The notes under the pieces: model-generated | Database searches by the model: none | Told to the model about the DNA's origin: nothing | What the model saw: only the letters and a program-made list of their open reading frames with translations | Shown: positions 11,261-23,547 of the stretch, one piece after another | Position numbering within the stretch: the first letter of the stretch is position 1 | How the letters are laid out: every line of letters begins with the position of its first letter | Made by a program: the position numbers and the translations under genes | Source of the DNA: Heloderma charlesbogerti | Taxonomy: Eukaryota > Chordata > Lepidosauria > Squamata > Helodermatidae | DNA length: 64,000 nt | NCBI GenBank assembly: GCA_026122225.1 | Contig: JANEZZ010001642.1 | Span: 372,001 to 436,000, forward strand | Reading direction: 5' to 3'

Positions 11261-14177
11261 AGCTCTGGCAGATCTCACAAGCCAGGATGGACAAGGACCT
11301 AAAGAACAAGGTGTTGTACTGATGACTGCTGCTGAGAGGGCACTATCATTTGGGGGCCTTCTGGGCTGTGCACCCCCTGGACCTGTGCCTAGTTCTTGGA
11401 GGAGAGTGGTCTTTGTTACTGGGTTTCATGCCTGGAGTTCCAAGGCAGGGATATCTCTTAGGGCTGTAAGCACAGAAATATTAGCCATTCCTCAATGGCT
11501 AATTCCTCAATTCTTCAAGATTCCTCAAGTCCTTAGGAATGTTCCAGAGACAGGTTGTTTGTGCAAAGTGCCTCCTTTGTTTGCAAAGTGCCCTTTCTCC
11601 ATGGCTCACCTCAACAGATTTCCCCCCTGTGAATTCTAAGTGTGCACAACGGGCCAGAGAGATTTAACTCCATGCTGTGCACCTTCACATATGAGTTATG
11701 GTCTTCCTTTGTGAGGTTTATATACTGGTAGTGGTGTGCTGTGATTGGGTGCACATATTGTGAGCCTTTCTAAAGGAGGTGTTTATTGTGCGCTTGTGAT
11801 TCCTTGCTCACGGTAGTTCGTGGGTGGTTTACATGACGTCATCATCCTCCAGGGCCTCTCCTATGCTTTGGAAGCATTTTAGCACAGGTTTTTTTTCCCC
11901 AACGAGGAAAGTCTGGTATATCCTGAATGGTGGCATGAAACCCTAGTGTATTTCTGCAGTTCCTTTATACCAGATACCACCTGGTGGCTGTGTCATGGAA
12001 CATATAGAAAGGCAGGGAAAGAAAACCCCTGGAAAAAAACATGTGTTAAAGAGCCTATCTTAATCCCATGAAGAATTTGGAAGGAGAAGCCTTGGTAAAG
12101 TGATGGTTCAAAGCCCTGTATGCTCTGTCAAGGCAATGTGTGTGCAGTGGTTGCTGACATAAGGATGCTTATTTTTTATGTTTTCTCCCATCCCACTAAA
12201 GTCAACAAGAGGAATTTTTCTTGTGCCAGGACTGGGCTGATGGAATGTTCCGCAGTCAACAGTGGAGTGGGCTTGGATTGAAGGGGGGAAAAGATGTGGT
12301 GTAAGTGTGTTCCTCCCCTTTGATGCCCACATCCCACCCATGTCTCCACTCTATTTCTGCCATTCTGCTGGTGTATCTTTGCCAGTGGAACTCCTTCACT
12401 ACTGGTGTATTCCATCAACATATCTGAGATGTTCTTCCAGTATATCTGTCATGGCAGGGGCATATCTGGCATAGCAGGGTTTCCACTGAATCCTGTAGTG
12501 TAGCCCCTCTGCCAGCAGATCTTGAGCATAGGGTTGTGTCCTAAGATTCTGAAATTTCAGAAGGCAACCTTTACAGTGTGTGATGTACAAAACCCAAACA
12601 ACTCTGGACTAAAAAAAAAGTTTATTATTTCAATATTTTTCCATCCCATATGGAAATGGAAATGAATTTTGAAACATCAGACTCTCATGTGGGATGGGGA
12701 TTCCATTTTTGGCTGTACTCTAGCACAGACATGCTCAGGAGACTTGCATTGTTCAGAGAGCTTCCAGATGTGGGGTTGTAGAAGGAGCCTGAAGAAATGA
12801 AGTATTCAATAATAACAGTAAGCGCTCATTCAGGAGAAATATTGGAGCAGCCTGCCCTGTCTAACTGCCATGAATTCATCACGTTTGCAAAATTCCTGGC
12901 TAAATTGTTCTTTAGTCCTGATTTCTTCTGCCCAGATAAACAAAAAGTGGTGATTCTCTATGTTGCCAGACCTATAGTAAATGCAGATCTTACAATTTAG
13001 GAAAACTTGTTTGCAAATGTTTGGATTTCTTTGTTTTAAACATCCAGCTCCATAGTAGAAGCAAAAGAATTTGGAAGAGCTCTCTTTTTTTTTAATTGGT
13101 GCATTCAGCATAGCTAGACTCTCCTTTTATATTATGAATTTTGTATAATTTAAGTAATTACTACAGAGCATATATAGGCATTCTGCATTCCCATATGGAA
13201 GGAACACAGGGACCACTGCTCAGCAAGGACTAGTCCAAGCTGCTATTAAATTCAGAAAGCTTTTTTACATGAGGCATTTATTGTGTGCTAATCTTTGTCT
13301 ACTCACAGGTTCTTTAGATGTCATGATCCTCCAGTTTTGCTTCTTTTTAAAAACAGCATTTTTGGTGAGTTTTTTCAAGCAGGGAAAATGTGGAATTGAA
13401 AGAAAATGAAAGAAAACACTTTCTTACTCTTTTGCATTTGTGCTATTCTGCTCTACCACAGTGCCACCTAGAGGTTATGTAATGGAAAAACAGGAAAGGA
13501 AATGCTGTTTGTGTAACGTTTGGATCTAAACTCTTGCAACAAAACTGAAAATAGGTAAGGCAGGTTAACAGCCTTTTGTGGAAAAGCTTAGAATGACCCC
13601 ATTTATAATACTGCAAGTGGCTGTATTAAAGTCTGCAAAACTATACATTTTACATACAAATGTCCTCCAGAATGTGAGGTTATTTTTCCAAAGTAGTTAC
13701 TTGAACATACATTCCACTTAGCAGGATCACATGTTGAAACCCAGTGGATTCAAAATGCCTCTGCTCTTTCGCCTTTTTCATCCACATGTGGTCTATCATA
13801 ATGTAGTCAGACAGCTGGGATAGGGCTCCAGGTAAGCTTCAGGACAGGCTCAGCCTCTTCTATGCCATCTTCATGGTTTTGCTTCAGCAATATACCTTCC
13901 ACAGTGAGCTTCTAGCTGTTCTGGGAAAGTTATAGTCATGTGGCCCTACTGAATGGTAAAGAGTCTAGTTTTCTGCAGAAGAAACTGTTTCACACCAAGA
14001 ATGCTACTTCAACATAAAGAAGCAGTGAACCAGGGATTAGGGGTTGTAAATAGGAAAACCTTTGCTTGTGGGTAGGGGAGGTACTTAGGGACAACTTTGT
14101 TTTCAGTGGCCTCTACCCTTCACCCACTACACAGGTAGGGATTAGCACTCCAGTAATATATGTAGCCAATCCTGTAT

Positions 14178-14201
14178 TGTGTGTGTCTCTGTCTCTCTCA
14201 T

Positions 14202-14247
<46 letters not shown>
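14178..14247. repeat. Compound (GT)(CT)n(CA)n microsatellite
   Basis: A short GT run, an interrupted CT run and a CA run follow each other. A second simple GT run lies at 14490-14507. Confidence 0.95.
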
Positions 14248-14249
<2 letters not shown>

Positions 14250-14362
14250 CCACTCATACTCATCTATCTACTTCCTATCTTCTCCAACATTTTGAAGTCT
14301 TCTGTCCATGGACTGCATGCATACGGAAGCACCTGAATGCTAGCTGATGAAAAAGAATGACA

Positions 14363-14448
14363 GCACAATCGTATGCACTCAGAAGTAAGTCCTGTGGAGT
14401 TCAATGGTGCTTATTCCCAGGTAAGTGGGTAAAGGAGTGCAACCTGAG
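14363..14448. repeat. Short dispersed foldback repeat (ACTCAGAAGTAAGTCC family)
   Basis: GCACAATCGTATGCACTCAG followed by AAGTAAGTCC pairs imperfectly with the reversed GGTGCTTATTCCCAGGTAAG. Similar units occur at 35922-36022 and 47932-48010, with half units near 165, 18640 and 23815. It looks like an old palindromic non-autonomous element. Confidence 0.55.
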
Positions 14449-15154
14449 TTTTGTTCTCTTCCTCATTGCCTAGATGATGATAATGAACTGTGTGTGTGTG
14501 TGTGTGTTTTAAGGGGTCTCTGGCACTTTTTTCTTTCTCTGTAGAAAGGCTGGAGAGATCCCCCCGCCCCTCGTATTTGCACCTGTCATCTGGTCCATCA
14601 TAACAGTGTTACTACTGCACCCATTCACCACTAGCTGGTGGGTAGCTATCCATAAACAATTACTGGAATAAAGTTTGAATTTCAAAAATGTGGATGTCTT
14701 TCAGAGCAAATTCTGACAAACCCATAATTTAATCCCAAATTCAGACTCATTATCTTGTTAGGTATTCCATTGGGCAAAACTAGTCGTGGGGGTGAGAGAG
14801 CAAGAAACCTGTGCCAGGTTGATTGGTTAGGTGGAAAATACTGGTTTGAGAGGTTTGATAGATAATCTGATTAGGAGCAATGTTAGTTGCTTGCACTAGA
14901 ATAACCATAAAGGGTCAATTAGTATTATTAGCTTCATGCTGCAGAACAGGGTTCTAGTTCTGAGGCCCAGCTACTGGGCCATTTCACACAATCAAATAAG
15001 CCACCATGTGGCTTGTTTTAATCTCCAGCGTACGCTGGGCACCATTTCCCTAATTACCTCCCCTGCGTGCAACTTGTCCTGTTGACTGAACCTGTCCGGC
15101 ATGGCTTGTTGGAGGGGGAAACAACTGTCCGCTCACTGTCTTGTTTTAGGCCAC

Positions 15155-18100
15155 TTACAATGCAGTCCTAAAGATATTTGGAAAGGAAAGGTTGTTGTTG
15201 TTGTTCAGTCGTGTCCGACTCTTCGTGACCCCATGGACCATAGCACGCCAGGCCTTCCTGTCCTGCACTCTCTCCCGGAGCGTGCTCAACTTCATATTCA
15301 TTGCATCCGTGATGCTATCTAGCCATCTCATCCTCTGCCGTCCCCTTCTCCTTTTGCCTTCAGTCTTTCCCAGCATCAGGGTCTTTTCCAGGGAGTTTTC
15401 TCTTCGCATTAGGTGGCCAAAATATTGGAGCTTCAGCTTCATTATCTGTCCTTCCAATGAGTACTCAGGGTTGATTTCCTTTAGGATGGACTGATTTGAC
15501 CTCCTTGCAGTCCAGGGGACTCATAAGAGTCTTCTCCAGCACCACAGTTCGAAAGCATCAATTCTTCGGCGCTCAGCCTTCCTTATAGTCCAGCTCTCAC
15601 AGCCATACATTACTACTGGGAAAACCATAGCTTTGAATAGACGGACCTTTGTCGGCAAGGTGATGTCTCTGCTTCTTACTATGCTGTCTAGGTGTGCCAT
15701 AGCTTTCCTCCCAAGGAGCAAGCGTCTTTTAATTTCATGGCTACAGTCACCGTCTGCGGTGATCTTGGAGCCCAAGAAAGTAAAATCTGTCACTGCTTCC
15801 ATTTCTTCCCCTTCTATATGCCAGGAAGTGATGGGGCCAGATGCCATGATCTTAGTTTTTTTAATGTTGAGTTTCAAACCAGCTTTTGCACTCTCCTCTT
15901 TCACCCTCAACAAGAGGCTCTTTAGATCCTCTTCGCTTTCTGCCATTGGGGTGGTATCGTCTGCATATCGGAGGTTGTTGATAATTCTCCCGGCAATCTT
16001 AATTCCGACCTCTGATTCATCCAACCCGGCATTTCTCATGATGTACTCTGCATATAAGTTAAATAAGCAGGGTGACAATATGCAGCCTTGTCGTACTCCT
16101 TTCCCAATTTTGAACCAATCGGTTGTTCCATGTCTGGTTCTTACTGTTGCTTCTTGACCCTCGTACAGGTTTCTCAGGAGACAGGTAAGGTGGTCTGGTA
16201 CTCCCATCACTTTAAGAATTTGCCACAGTTTGTTGTGATCCACACAATCAAAGGCTTTAGCGTAGTCAATGAAGCAGAAATAGACGTTTTTCTGGAATTC
16301 TCTTGCTTTCTCCATGATGCAGCGAATGTTGGCGATTTGATCTCTAGTTCCTCTGCCTCTTCTAAACCCAGCTTGTACTTCCGGTAGTTCTCGGTTCGCA
16401 TACTGCTGAAGCCTAGCTTGTAGGATTTTGAGCATCACCTTGCTGGCATGTGAAATGAGCGCAATGGTGCGGTAGTTTGAACACTCTTTGGCGTTGCCCT
16501 TCTTTGGAATTGGAATGTAAACTGACCTTTTCCAGTCTTGTGGCCACTGTTGAGTGTTCCAGATTTGTTGGCATATTGAATGCAGCACTTTAACAGCATC
16601 ATCTTTTAGGATTTTAAATAGCTCGGCTGGAATACTGTCATCTCCGCTAGCTTTGTTGTTACTAATGCTTCCTAAGGCCCACTTGACTTCACTCTCGAGG
16701 ATGTCCGGCTCAAGTTCAGTGAGCGCACTATCATGGCTATCAGGGACATTCAGATCTTTCCTGTATAGTTCTTCTGTGTATTCTTGCCACCTCTTCTTAA
16801 TCTCCTCTGCTTCTGTTAGGTCCCTGCCTTCTTTGTCCTTTATCATGCCCGTCTTTGCACAAAACGTTCCCTTGAGATCTCCAATTTTCTTGAAGAGATC
16901 TCTAGTCTTTCCCATTCTGTTGTTTTCCTCGATTTCTTTGCATTGTTCATTTAAGAAGGCCTTCATGTCTCTCCTTGCTATTCTCTGGAACTCTGCATTC
17001 AGTTGGGTATATCTTCCCCTTTCTCCCTTGCTTTTTGCTTCCCTTCTTTCGTGAGCTACTTGTAAAGCCTCATTAGACAGCCACTTGGCTTTCTTGCATT
17101 TCTTTTTCTTGGGGACGGATTTCGTTGCTGCCTCCTGAACAATGTGACGGACCTCCGTCCATAGTTCCTCAGGCACTCTGTCTATCAGGTCTAATCCCTG
17201 AAATCTATTCCTCATCTCCACTGTATATTCATCAGGGATATGATTTAGGTCATACCTGAACGGTGTAGTGGTTTTCCCGACGTTCTTCAATTGAAGCCGA
17301 AATTTTGCAAGAAGCAGCTCATGATCTGAGCCACAGTCAGCTCCAGGTCTTGTTTTTACTGACTGTATGGAGCTTCTCCATCTTTGGCTGCAAAGGACAT
17401 AATCAATCTGATTTCGATATTGACCATCTGGTGACGTCCATGTGTAGAGTCGCCTCTTGTGTTGTTGGAAAAGAGTGTTTGCTATGATCAGCGTGTTGTC
17501 TTGGCAAAACTCTATTAGCCTTTGTCCTGCTTCATTTTGTACACCAAGGCCATGCTTGCCTGTTATCCCGGTGATTTCTTGACTTCCTACTTTAGCATTC
17601 CAATCCCCTATGATGAAGAGGACATCTTTTTTTGGTGTTAGTTCTAGAAGGTGTTGTAGGTCTTCATAGAACCGATCAACCTCAGCTTCTTCGGCCTCAG
17701 TGGTTGGGGCATAGACTTGAATTACTGTGATGTTGAATGGTTTGCCTTGGATTCGTACTGAGATCATTCTATCATTTTTAAGATTGTACCCCAGTACTGC
17801 TTTTCCCACCCTTTTGTTGACTATGAGTGCTACTCCATTTCTTCTAAGGGATTCTTGCCCACAATAGTAGATATGATGGTCACCTGAATTAAATTCGCCC
17901 ATACCTGTCCATTTTAGTTCGCTGATTCCCAAGATGTCAATGTTCAATCTTGCCATCTCATGTTTGACCACCTCCAGCTTACCTTGATTCATTGATCTGA
18001 CATTCCAGGTTCCTAAACAATATTGTTCTTTACAGCATCGGATTTTCTTTTCACCACCAGACACATCCACAGCTGAGTGTCCTTTCGGGTTTGGCCCAGC

Positions 18101-18340
18101 TGCTTCACTCTTTCTGGCGCTACTTGGAAATACCCTCTGCTCTTCCCCAGTAGCATATTGGACACCTTCCGACCTGAGGGGCTCATCTTCCGGCGTCATA
18201 TCTTTTAGCCTTGTGATACATTCCATGGGGTTTTCTTGGCAAGAATACTGGAGTGGGTTGCCATTTCCTTCTCCAGTGGACCACATTTTGTCAGAACTCT
18301 CCGCCATGACCTGTCCGTCTTGGGTGGCCCTGCACGGCAT
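15155..18340 (-). pseudogene. BovB endonuclease/reverse transcriptase ORF, lineage A, one internal stop
   Basis: The frame starts at an ATG at 18340 and runs 939 codons to a stop at 15521-15523, then continues in the same frame to 15155. Motifs in order: endonuclease TWNVRS (111-116), SELKW (140-144) with the catalytic Glu, GDWNAKVGS (245-253), and SDH (338-340); a basic linker KKKKCKKAKW (411-420); reverse transcriptase FIDYAKAFD (690-698), RQGCILSP (750-757) and catalytic YADD (792-795). After the stop, the C-terminal domain continues through RVPW-type sequence to KSRTRL. The stop replaces an Arg codon and fits a CGA to TGA change at a methylated CpG. Everything needed for nicking and reverse transcription lies before it, so the truncated product lacks only the last roughly 120 residues. 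Whether that abolishes activity cannot be told from sequence. Confidence 0.9.
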
Positions 18341-18502
18341 AGCTTATGGCTTCACTGAGTTACGCAAGCCCCTTCGCCACAACGAGGCAGTGATCCAAGG
18401 AAAGGTTCCTCCTGTGCAAACACCGAGTCATTGCTGACTCCTAGAGGGATGCCGCTTTCGCTGGCGTTTTCATGGCAGACTATTGCAGGGTGGTTTGCCA
18501 TT
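15190..18502 (-). mobile_element. Nearly full-length BovB LINE, lineage A
   Basis: This is a 3.3-kb BovB on the minus strand. Its 3' end at 15190-15206 is an (AAC)n tail when read on the minus strand, next to CGGACACGACTGAAC. Its 5' region near 18480 reads CCATGAAAACGCCAGCG on the minus strand. It carries one very long reading frame. The predicted protein is strikingly similar, from my knowledge of the family, to BovB of ruminants and snakes, a LINE known for repeated horizontal transfer. No clear target-site duplication was found, so the exact 5' end (18480-18502) is uncertain and the copy may lack a few bases. Confidence 0.92.
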
Positions 18503-18712
18503 AAATCCCACTAAATTTATTAGGAATTATTCCCTAGTGTACTTAGGTTTGTGCCCCTAGTAAATTTGTGTGTGGGAACATCACAGCTCATATTTGAGTC
18601 TTTGGTCAGACCTATCTTCCACTGTGCTTAATGGTATTTACTCCCAAGAAAGCATGAACGGAATTGCAGCCTAAACCACTACTCCGCTCATGTTCTTTAT
18701 AAAACGTACATA

Positions 18713-19436
18713 AGAGCTTCTTGTTGAGGGTGAAAGCGGAGAGTGCAAAAGCTGGTTTGAAACTCAACATTAAAAAAAGAAGATCATGGCATCTGGCCCC
18801 ATCACTTCCTGGCATATAGAAGGGGAAGAAATGGAAGCAGTGACAGATTTTATTTTCTTGGGCTCCAAGATCAGCGCAGATGGTGACTGTAGCCATGAAA
18901 TTAAAAGATGCTTGCTCCTTGGGAGGACAGCTATGGCAAACCTAGACAGCATAGTGAGAAGCAGAGACATCACCTTGCTGACAAAGGTTCGTATAATCAA
19001 AGCTATGGTTATCCCAGTAGCAACATATGGCTATGAGAGCTGGACTATAAGGAAGGCTGAGCGCCAAAGAATCGATGCTTTCGAACTGTGGTGCTGGAGA
19101 AGACTCTGACGAGTCCCCTGGACTGCAAGGAGGTCAAATCAGTCCATCCTAAAGGAAATCAACCCTGAGTGCTCATTGGAAGGACAGATACTGAAGCTGA
19201 AATATTTTGGCCACCTAATGAGAAGAGAAAACTCTCTGGAAAAGACCCTGATGCTGGGAAAGACTGAAGGCCAAAGGAGAAGGGGACGGCAGAGGATGAG
19301 ATGGCTAGATGGCATCACCGGTGCAATGAATATGGACTTGAGCACGCTCCGGGAGAGAGCGCAGGACAGGAAGGAATGGCGTGCCATGGTCCATGGGGTC
19401 ACGAAGAGTCGGACACGACTGAACGACTGAACAACA
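18713..19436 (+). mobile_element. 5'-truncated BovB lineage A fragment
   Basis: The last 720 bp of a lineage-A BovB lie on the plus strand, in inverted orientation to the copy at 15190-18502. The frame is recognisable from about MASGPITSWHIEGE (from 18786) through SWTIRKAE, LWCWRRL and GKTEGQRRRGRQRMRW to KSRTRLND at 19430, where the normal TGA stop of BovB is present. One in-frame stop lies at 19107-19109 and one frame shift near 18770. The tail is ACAACAACAAA. No clear target duplication was found. Confidence 0.88.
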
Positions 19437-19631
19437 ACAAATATGCCGTTATCACCGAAGTAATTCACTTTCTGGTTTGTAACGATGAAAGGAGCCTCCC
19501 TCAACCTGGTTCTCGCCAGGTGTGCGTGTTGTACTACCTCTCCCAGCATCCCCTAGCCAGCCATGCTGAGAGCTGTCGTCCAACACTCATCTGGAGGGGT
19601 GAGGAAGTCTGGGTAAAAGCATCGCGGTTAC

Positions 19632-20300
19632 TGACGTGACGCTTCTGGGGTGATAGGGTCTCCGCTGCCACCTGTCGTATTCGAATCCTGGCCTTTTACT
19701 ACGCAAATGAGAAATGGGCGGGTACAGGCAAGCCACCGCGCTGCTCGAGCAACGGCCCGGCCCGGCCCGGCCCTGGGGAGGGGATCCGAGCCGTCCTCCG
19801 GAAAGACACAAGGAAGCCCGGGGATCTAAAGCTCGACGCTCTACTCCCTGCCCCTGCTCTGCGGGAATCGATAGCGCGGCGCTCTTGCACCGGCTTATTT
19901 TCTCTGCACGCGCTAGGAGGGGGATCGGCTGCTCGGTGCTCTCCCGTAGGGCTGTCCATCGATTCGCTCCACGAGTAAACGCGCTGCTGTAAGACTCCGC
20001 CCGTTTCGTTGGCGGCGCAGGCGTGGAAGTGTCCCGGAGGGGCGCGGGGGGCGCTGCGATTGGTTCCTTGTCACGCGGTGAAAGGGAAGTAACCGGCACC
20101 CTTTGGGGTTCAGGTAATAAAGTCGGGGGCGGTCGGAGTACCGAGAGGCGACCCTGCCGATTGCTGCTTCGCTGTGGCGGGCGGAGGCGCCGTAAGGGGT
20201 CTGGCGTTGCCAGGGGATCTCCAAACGCCCGCTCGTCTGCGTTTGGCAGGGACTGGAGGTCTCTGGGCTGTGACACACAGAGCCTTTTAAGACCAGGGCT
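19632..20300 (+). promoter_or_regulatory. EIF2B3: CpG-rich promoter region and probable first exon of EIF2B3
   Basis: This is the only strongly GC- and CpG-rich stretch of the window and lies just upstream of the first coding exon, as expected for a housekeeping gene. Candidate sites are a CRE-like TGACGTGA near 19633, an octamer-like ACGCAAAT near 19700, a GC box GGGCGGG near 19716, an inverted CCAAT box (GATTGG) near 20057, and a GGCCC tandem run near 19755. The most likely donor of the untranslated first exon is CAG|GTAATA with the exon ending at 20113; GAC|GTAAGG near 20359 is an alternative. Mammalian EIF2B3 also begins with an untranslated exon. Transcription start and exon 1 limits are inferred, not seen. 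Confidence 0.65.
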
Positions 20301-20781
20301 CGGTCATGGCGCATGCTCGGTTTACCTGCCTGCATGTATAGCTCTCCACAGGCCAAAGACGTAAGGCAAATAGGAACACAGTTTTCTAAAAGAAATCAGA
20401 ATGAAGTAATTAAAAAACCTCTGAGCATGTCAAGAGTGCCTCTCCCGCAGCACCGAGTTACCACAGCCTGCCCTGTCCCTGCAGGCTCGAGCTCTGGCCC
20501 TTCTGTCGGCCTTTCAGCCTGCCCCTCCCAAATTAACCATTGTGTTTCAAAACAGCCACGTAGAAGTGAGATCATCATCCCTTGGCAACAACATAGCCTG
20601 GTTTGGGTGACATGAGATTGGCATGCGACAATCTCAGTAAAAAAAGAGGTTAGGGGGTGGTTGTGCTCCAAGGCAGTGCAGAAACGTATTGATGGATTCA
20701 GAGGCAATTGCTTCTCAGTGCTCTGATGTGGGTGTAGGGGAGCCATTAGCACTTTCTTCTTTAGGAGTGATAGGGTTTTAG

Positions 20782-20988
<207 letters not shown>

Positions 20989-21187
20989 TAACAGACATTG
21001 CAGAATTCCCACAGTATGATGACTTGTGATGTGGGGAAATGATAGATGATACTAGGGGGAATAGAGAGATTGCAGTGGACTACACTTTTGTGAGCCATGA
21101 AGAACAAAAAATTTACTGGATCTAGCTCCATAGGTGGAGGCCCGGTCAATCCAGATTGTCACATTTGTCTTTTAACATGTTCTAGAG

Positions 21188-21325
21188 CAGCCTTCCCCAA
21201 CCTGGTGTCCTCCAGATATTTTGGACTGCAACTTCCTGGATTCCTGACCATTGGTCATGCTGGCTGGGGCTGATGGGTGTTGAAGTCCAAAACATGTGGA
21301 GGGCACCAGGATGGGGAAGGCTGGC
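21188..21325. repeat. Foldback repeat family 1, copy 2
   Basis: The ends CAGCCTTCCCCAACCTGGTG and CACCAGGATGGGGAAGGCTG are near-perfect inverted copies, so the whole unit folds into one hairpin. It lies 205 bp inside intron 2. A third copy at 21801-21926 (GACCTAGTGCCCTCCAGATA... AATCTGGAGGATACCAGGC) follows within 500 bp. Confidence 0.8.
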
Positions 21326-21800
21326 ATAGCCTATGGGGTCATCATCTAGAAGAATTTACCAATTTCCTGTAAGTATTTCAGCCCACTGGTTCCATTTTTC
21401 ATCCAGAGTTGGATTGCTTGTATACATTATGCCAAGCCAGTTAGGCTAAAGTAATTTAATTGTTTTTAATATGATTAGCTTAGATTAACTGGGTTGTGGG
21501 ATGCAGTTTGTTTAATGTATCTTTGTTCTAAGTACATGGATATTGAAACCTTCAATGTATAGCTTGGTGTGCCACCGCCCCCCCCATCTGATTATTTGTA
21601 TAGTGGGGTGTCACTCTTTCTGTGGCACTGGCAGCAAAGGAGAGTGGCACATGAGAAGGGCAGGAAGGCCTGCAGCCTCACTGTGGTACAGTTAGGCCTG
21701 TATTATTCTTGTTTGCGTCTCCAGTTCTGTGTTACTGTCTGCTCTGCAGCTCAGTAGGCCATAGGCAAAGGGGCTGCACATGTGCTGTAGCGCACACTAG

Positions 21801-21926
21801 AGCAGGGTTAGGTGACCTAGTGCCCTCCAGATATTTTGGACTACAACCAGCATGGCCAGTGATCAGGGATTGTGGGAGTTGTAGTCCAAAGAATCTGGAG
21901 GATACCAGGCTGCTTACTCCTGCACT
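21801..21926. repeat. Foldback repeat family 1, copy 3
   Basis: The arms TAGTGCCCTCCAGATATTTT and AGAATCTGGAGGATACCAGG pair around a CAGCATGGCCAGTGATCAGG centre. It is more decayed at its tips than the copy at 21188. Confidence 0.7.
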
Positions 21927-23404
21927 AAAGAGATACTTTCTAATACTTTTGAGTCCTGTCACATTTGCTAAAAAGGTCTGCCACCACTGATTTATGGTAG
22001 ATTGTTTCTCCTAGCAAAGTCTGTTTATTTTGTCTTTGTCTGCATTTGCAACATTCTAAGAGAGGGCGTGAATTTCAGAAGATTTAAAATCGTATTAATT
22101 TAAATTACTCTCACTTTAATTTCAATACAAAAAAGTTCAGAACATAGATTATTTTGACCTTTTGTTAAAAAAAATGCGTCATTCTTATCAGTTGTGGGCT
22201 ATAAATAGCTTTAAGTCAGGGATGGGCAGGAGATACATCGGGATCTACTAGTAGATCACTGGATGATTTGCTGTAGATCACTAAGAATTACTGACTCTCA
22301 TTTGTTCACCAATAGCAAAAACTCACACACACCCTTTCCACACTAGGTTGCTGAAATGAAGAAAGCTGGAGCAGAGGGAATCTGTGTGAAAGCAGATTCC
22401 TGGGTTGAGATACTCATATGTGCCCTGTTCCTTATTTTTAATGTCTACTCTTTCTAAGCCATTACTGTGCACTTGGCTTGGGCTTGTGGGTCTCTGTGGT
22501 CTAGGAAAGAACCAACAGGCTTGAAATCTGCCCGCCATGTACAGCCATTGGGAGTTCTACCCCATTTGTGTATGTATTTATTTCAAAATCGTGATAATGT
22601 TTTTACTAAACTCTGAAAAAAAATTAAAAATCCCAAGATTTACTGTGTTCCAGCAGAATAGAAGTTTAAAAGAAGATTATAACTAGCTGTGGCTTCCCAC
22701 CTAGCATTTTTATTTAGCGCTAGTAACGCAAGTGCAGTTCAGAATAAACATGGTGCTGGTCTTTTGGCTTACAATGGGCAATAATATTCTGTTGGTCAGT
22801 AAGCTGGAACCTAATGATATTAATTGCGTAGTAATTAAAATATGTGTGCTAGATGTGTTTTTCCAGCACGTTACATGTTTCTAACATGGCTGTCAGTGTT
22901 GAATGAAGTATTGATTGCTACTTAATACTAGATAGACTTCTCCCTTGGTCAGGTTTTGTCCCAGACTGTAGAGCTGTTGTATTCCAGTCCCTCTTTCCTT
23001 TGTCTTAACTATCAAATGGTTAGTAAAGCTTTCCAGAAGCATGTTGGTAAACAGCCTTGTAAGTAAATAGCAGGGGGTGGTTACATATGCACAGTTTCAC
23101 TTGTCTGAGTCATGCAACCTATAAGGGAACTGAGATGGGCCACTGCAATGAATGCTGTGATATGTTTCCACTGTTCTTTTAATGGAATGTTAAAGGCTGT
23201 GTGATGGAAGCTACACATGAGGCTCACGTTACTGACTCTGAGATTAGAAGACGTTTTGAGGCTAGAAGGGAAAAAGAGCCATGCATGCGGTTACTGTACC
23301 ATAGCTCTCTATCAGGTGGGCACAACACATGGCCTGCGTACAGCTCTTGCTTGTGGGTTGGGCCAGTGGCAGCTGGTGATCCGCCTTCCAGAGGGGCTTT
23401 GATT

Positions 23405-23547
23405 CCATTCTGGGTTTTAGTTACTATCAGCCAAAACTCTAAAGGTGACATCCAGGGTGCTGAACCTCTTCCCCAAAATGGGTTCAGCACCTTGGATAGC
23501 GCCTTTAGAGTTTTGGCAGGTGTTTAACTAAAACCCTGCACAGAATT
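23405..23547. repeat. Foldback repeat family 3
   Basis: The termini ATTCTGGGTTTTAGTTA and TAACTAAAACCCTGCACAGAAT are inverted, as are the inner segments CCAAAACTCTAAAGG / CCTTTAGAGTTTTGG and GGGTGCTGAACC / GGTTCAGCACC. The whole 143 bp is one long hairpin with a CCCCAAAA loop. This looks like a palindromic non-autonomous DNA element. Only one copy was seen in the window. Confidence 0.75.

Larger units (their letters stand above)
11261..15189. other. Intergenic DNA, no gene recognised
   Basis: No exon, RNA gene or autonomous transposon was recognised. ORFs are short and without motifs. It contains microsatellites at 14178-14247 and 14490-14507 and a short dispersed repeat at 14363-14448. Confidence 0.45.

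Noticed and set aside
19587..20276. A 229-codon minus-strand ORF in the CpG-rich promoter
   Set aside because: GC-rich sequence is poor in stop codons. The product is Arg/Pro/Ser-rich without a family motif, and ORFs overlap it on both strands. It is best explained as a chance frame in the EIF2B3 promoter.
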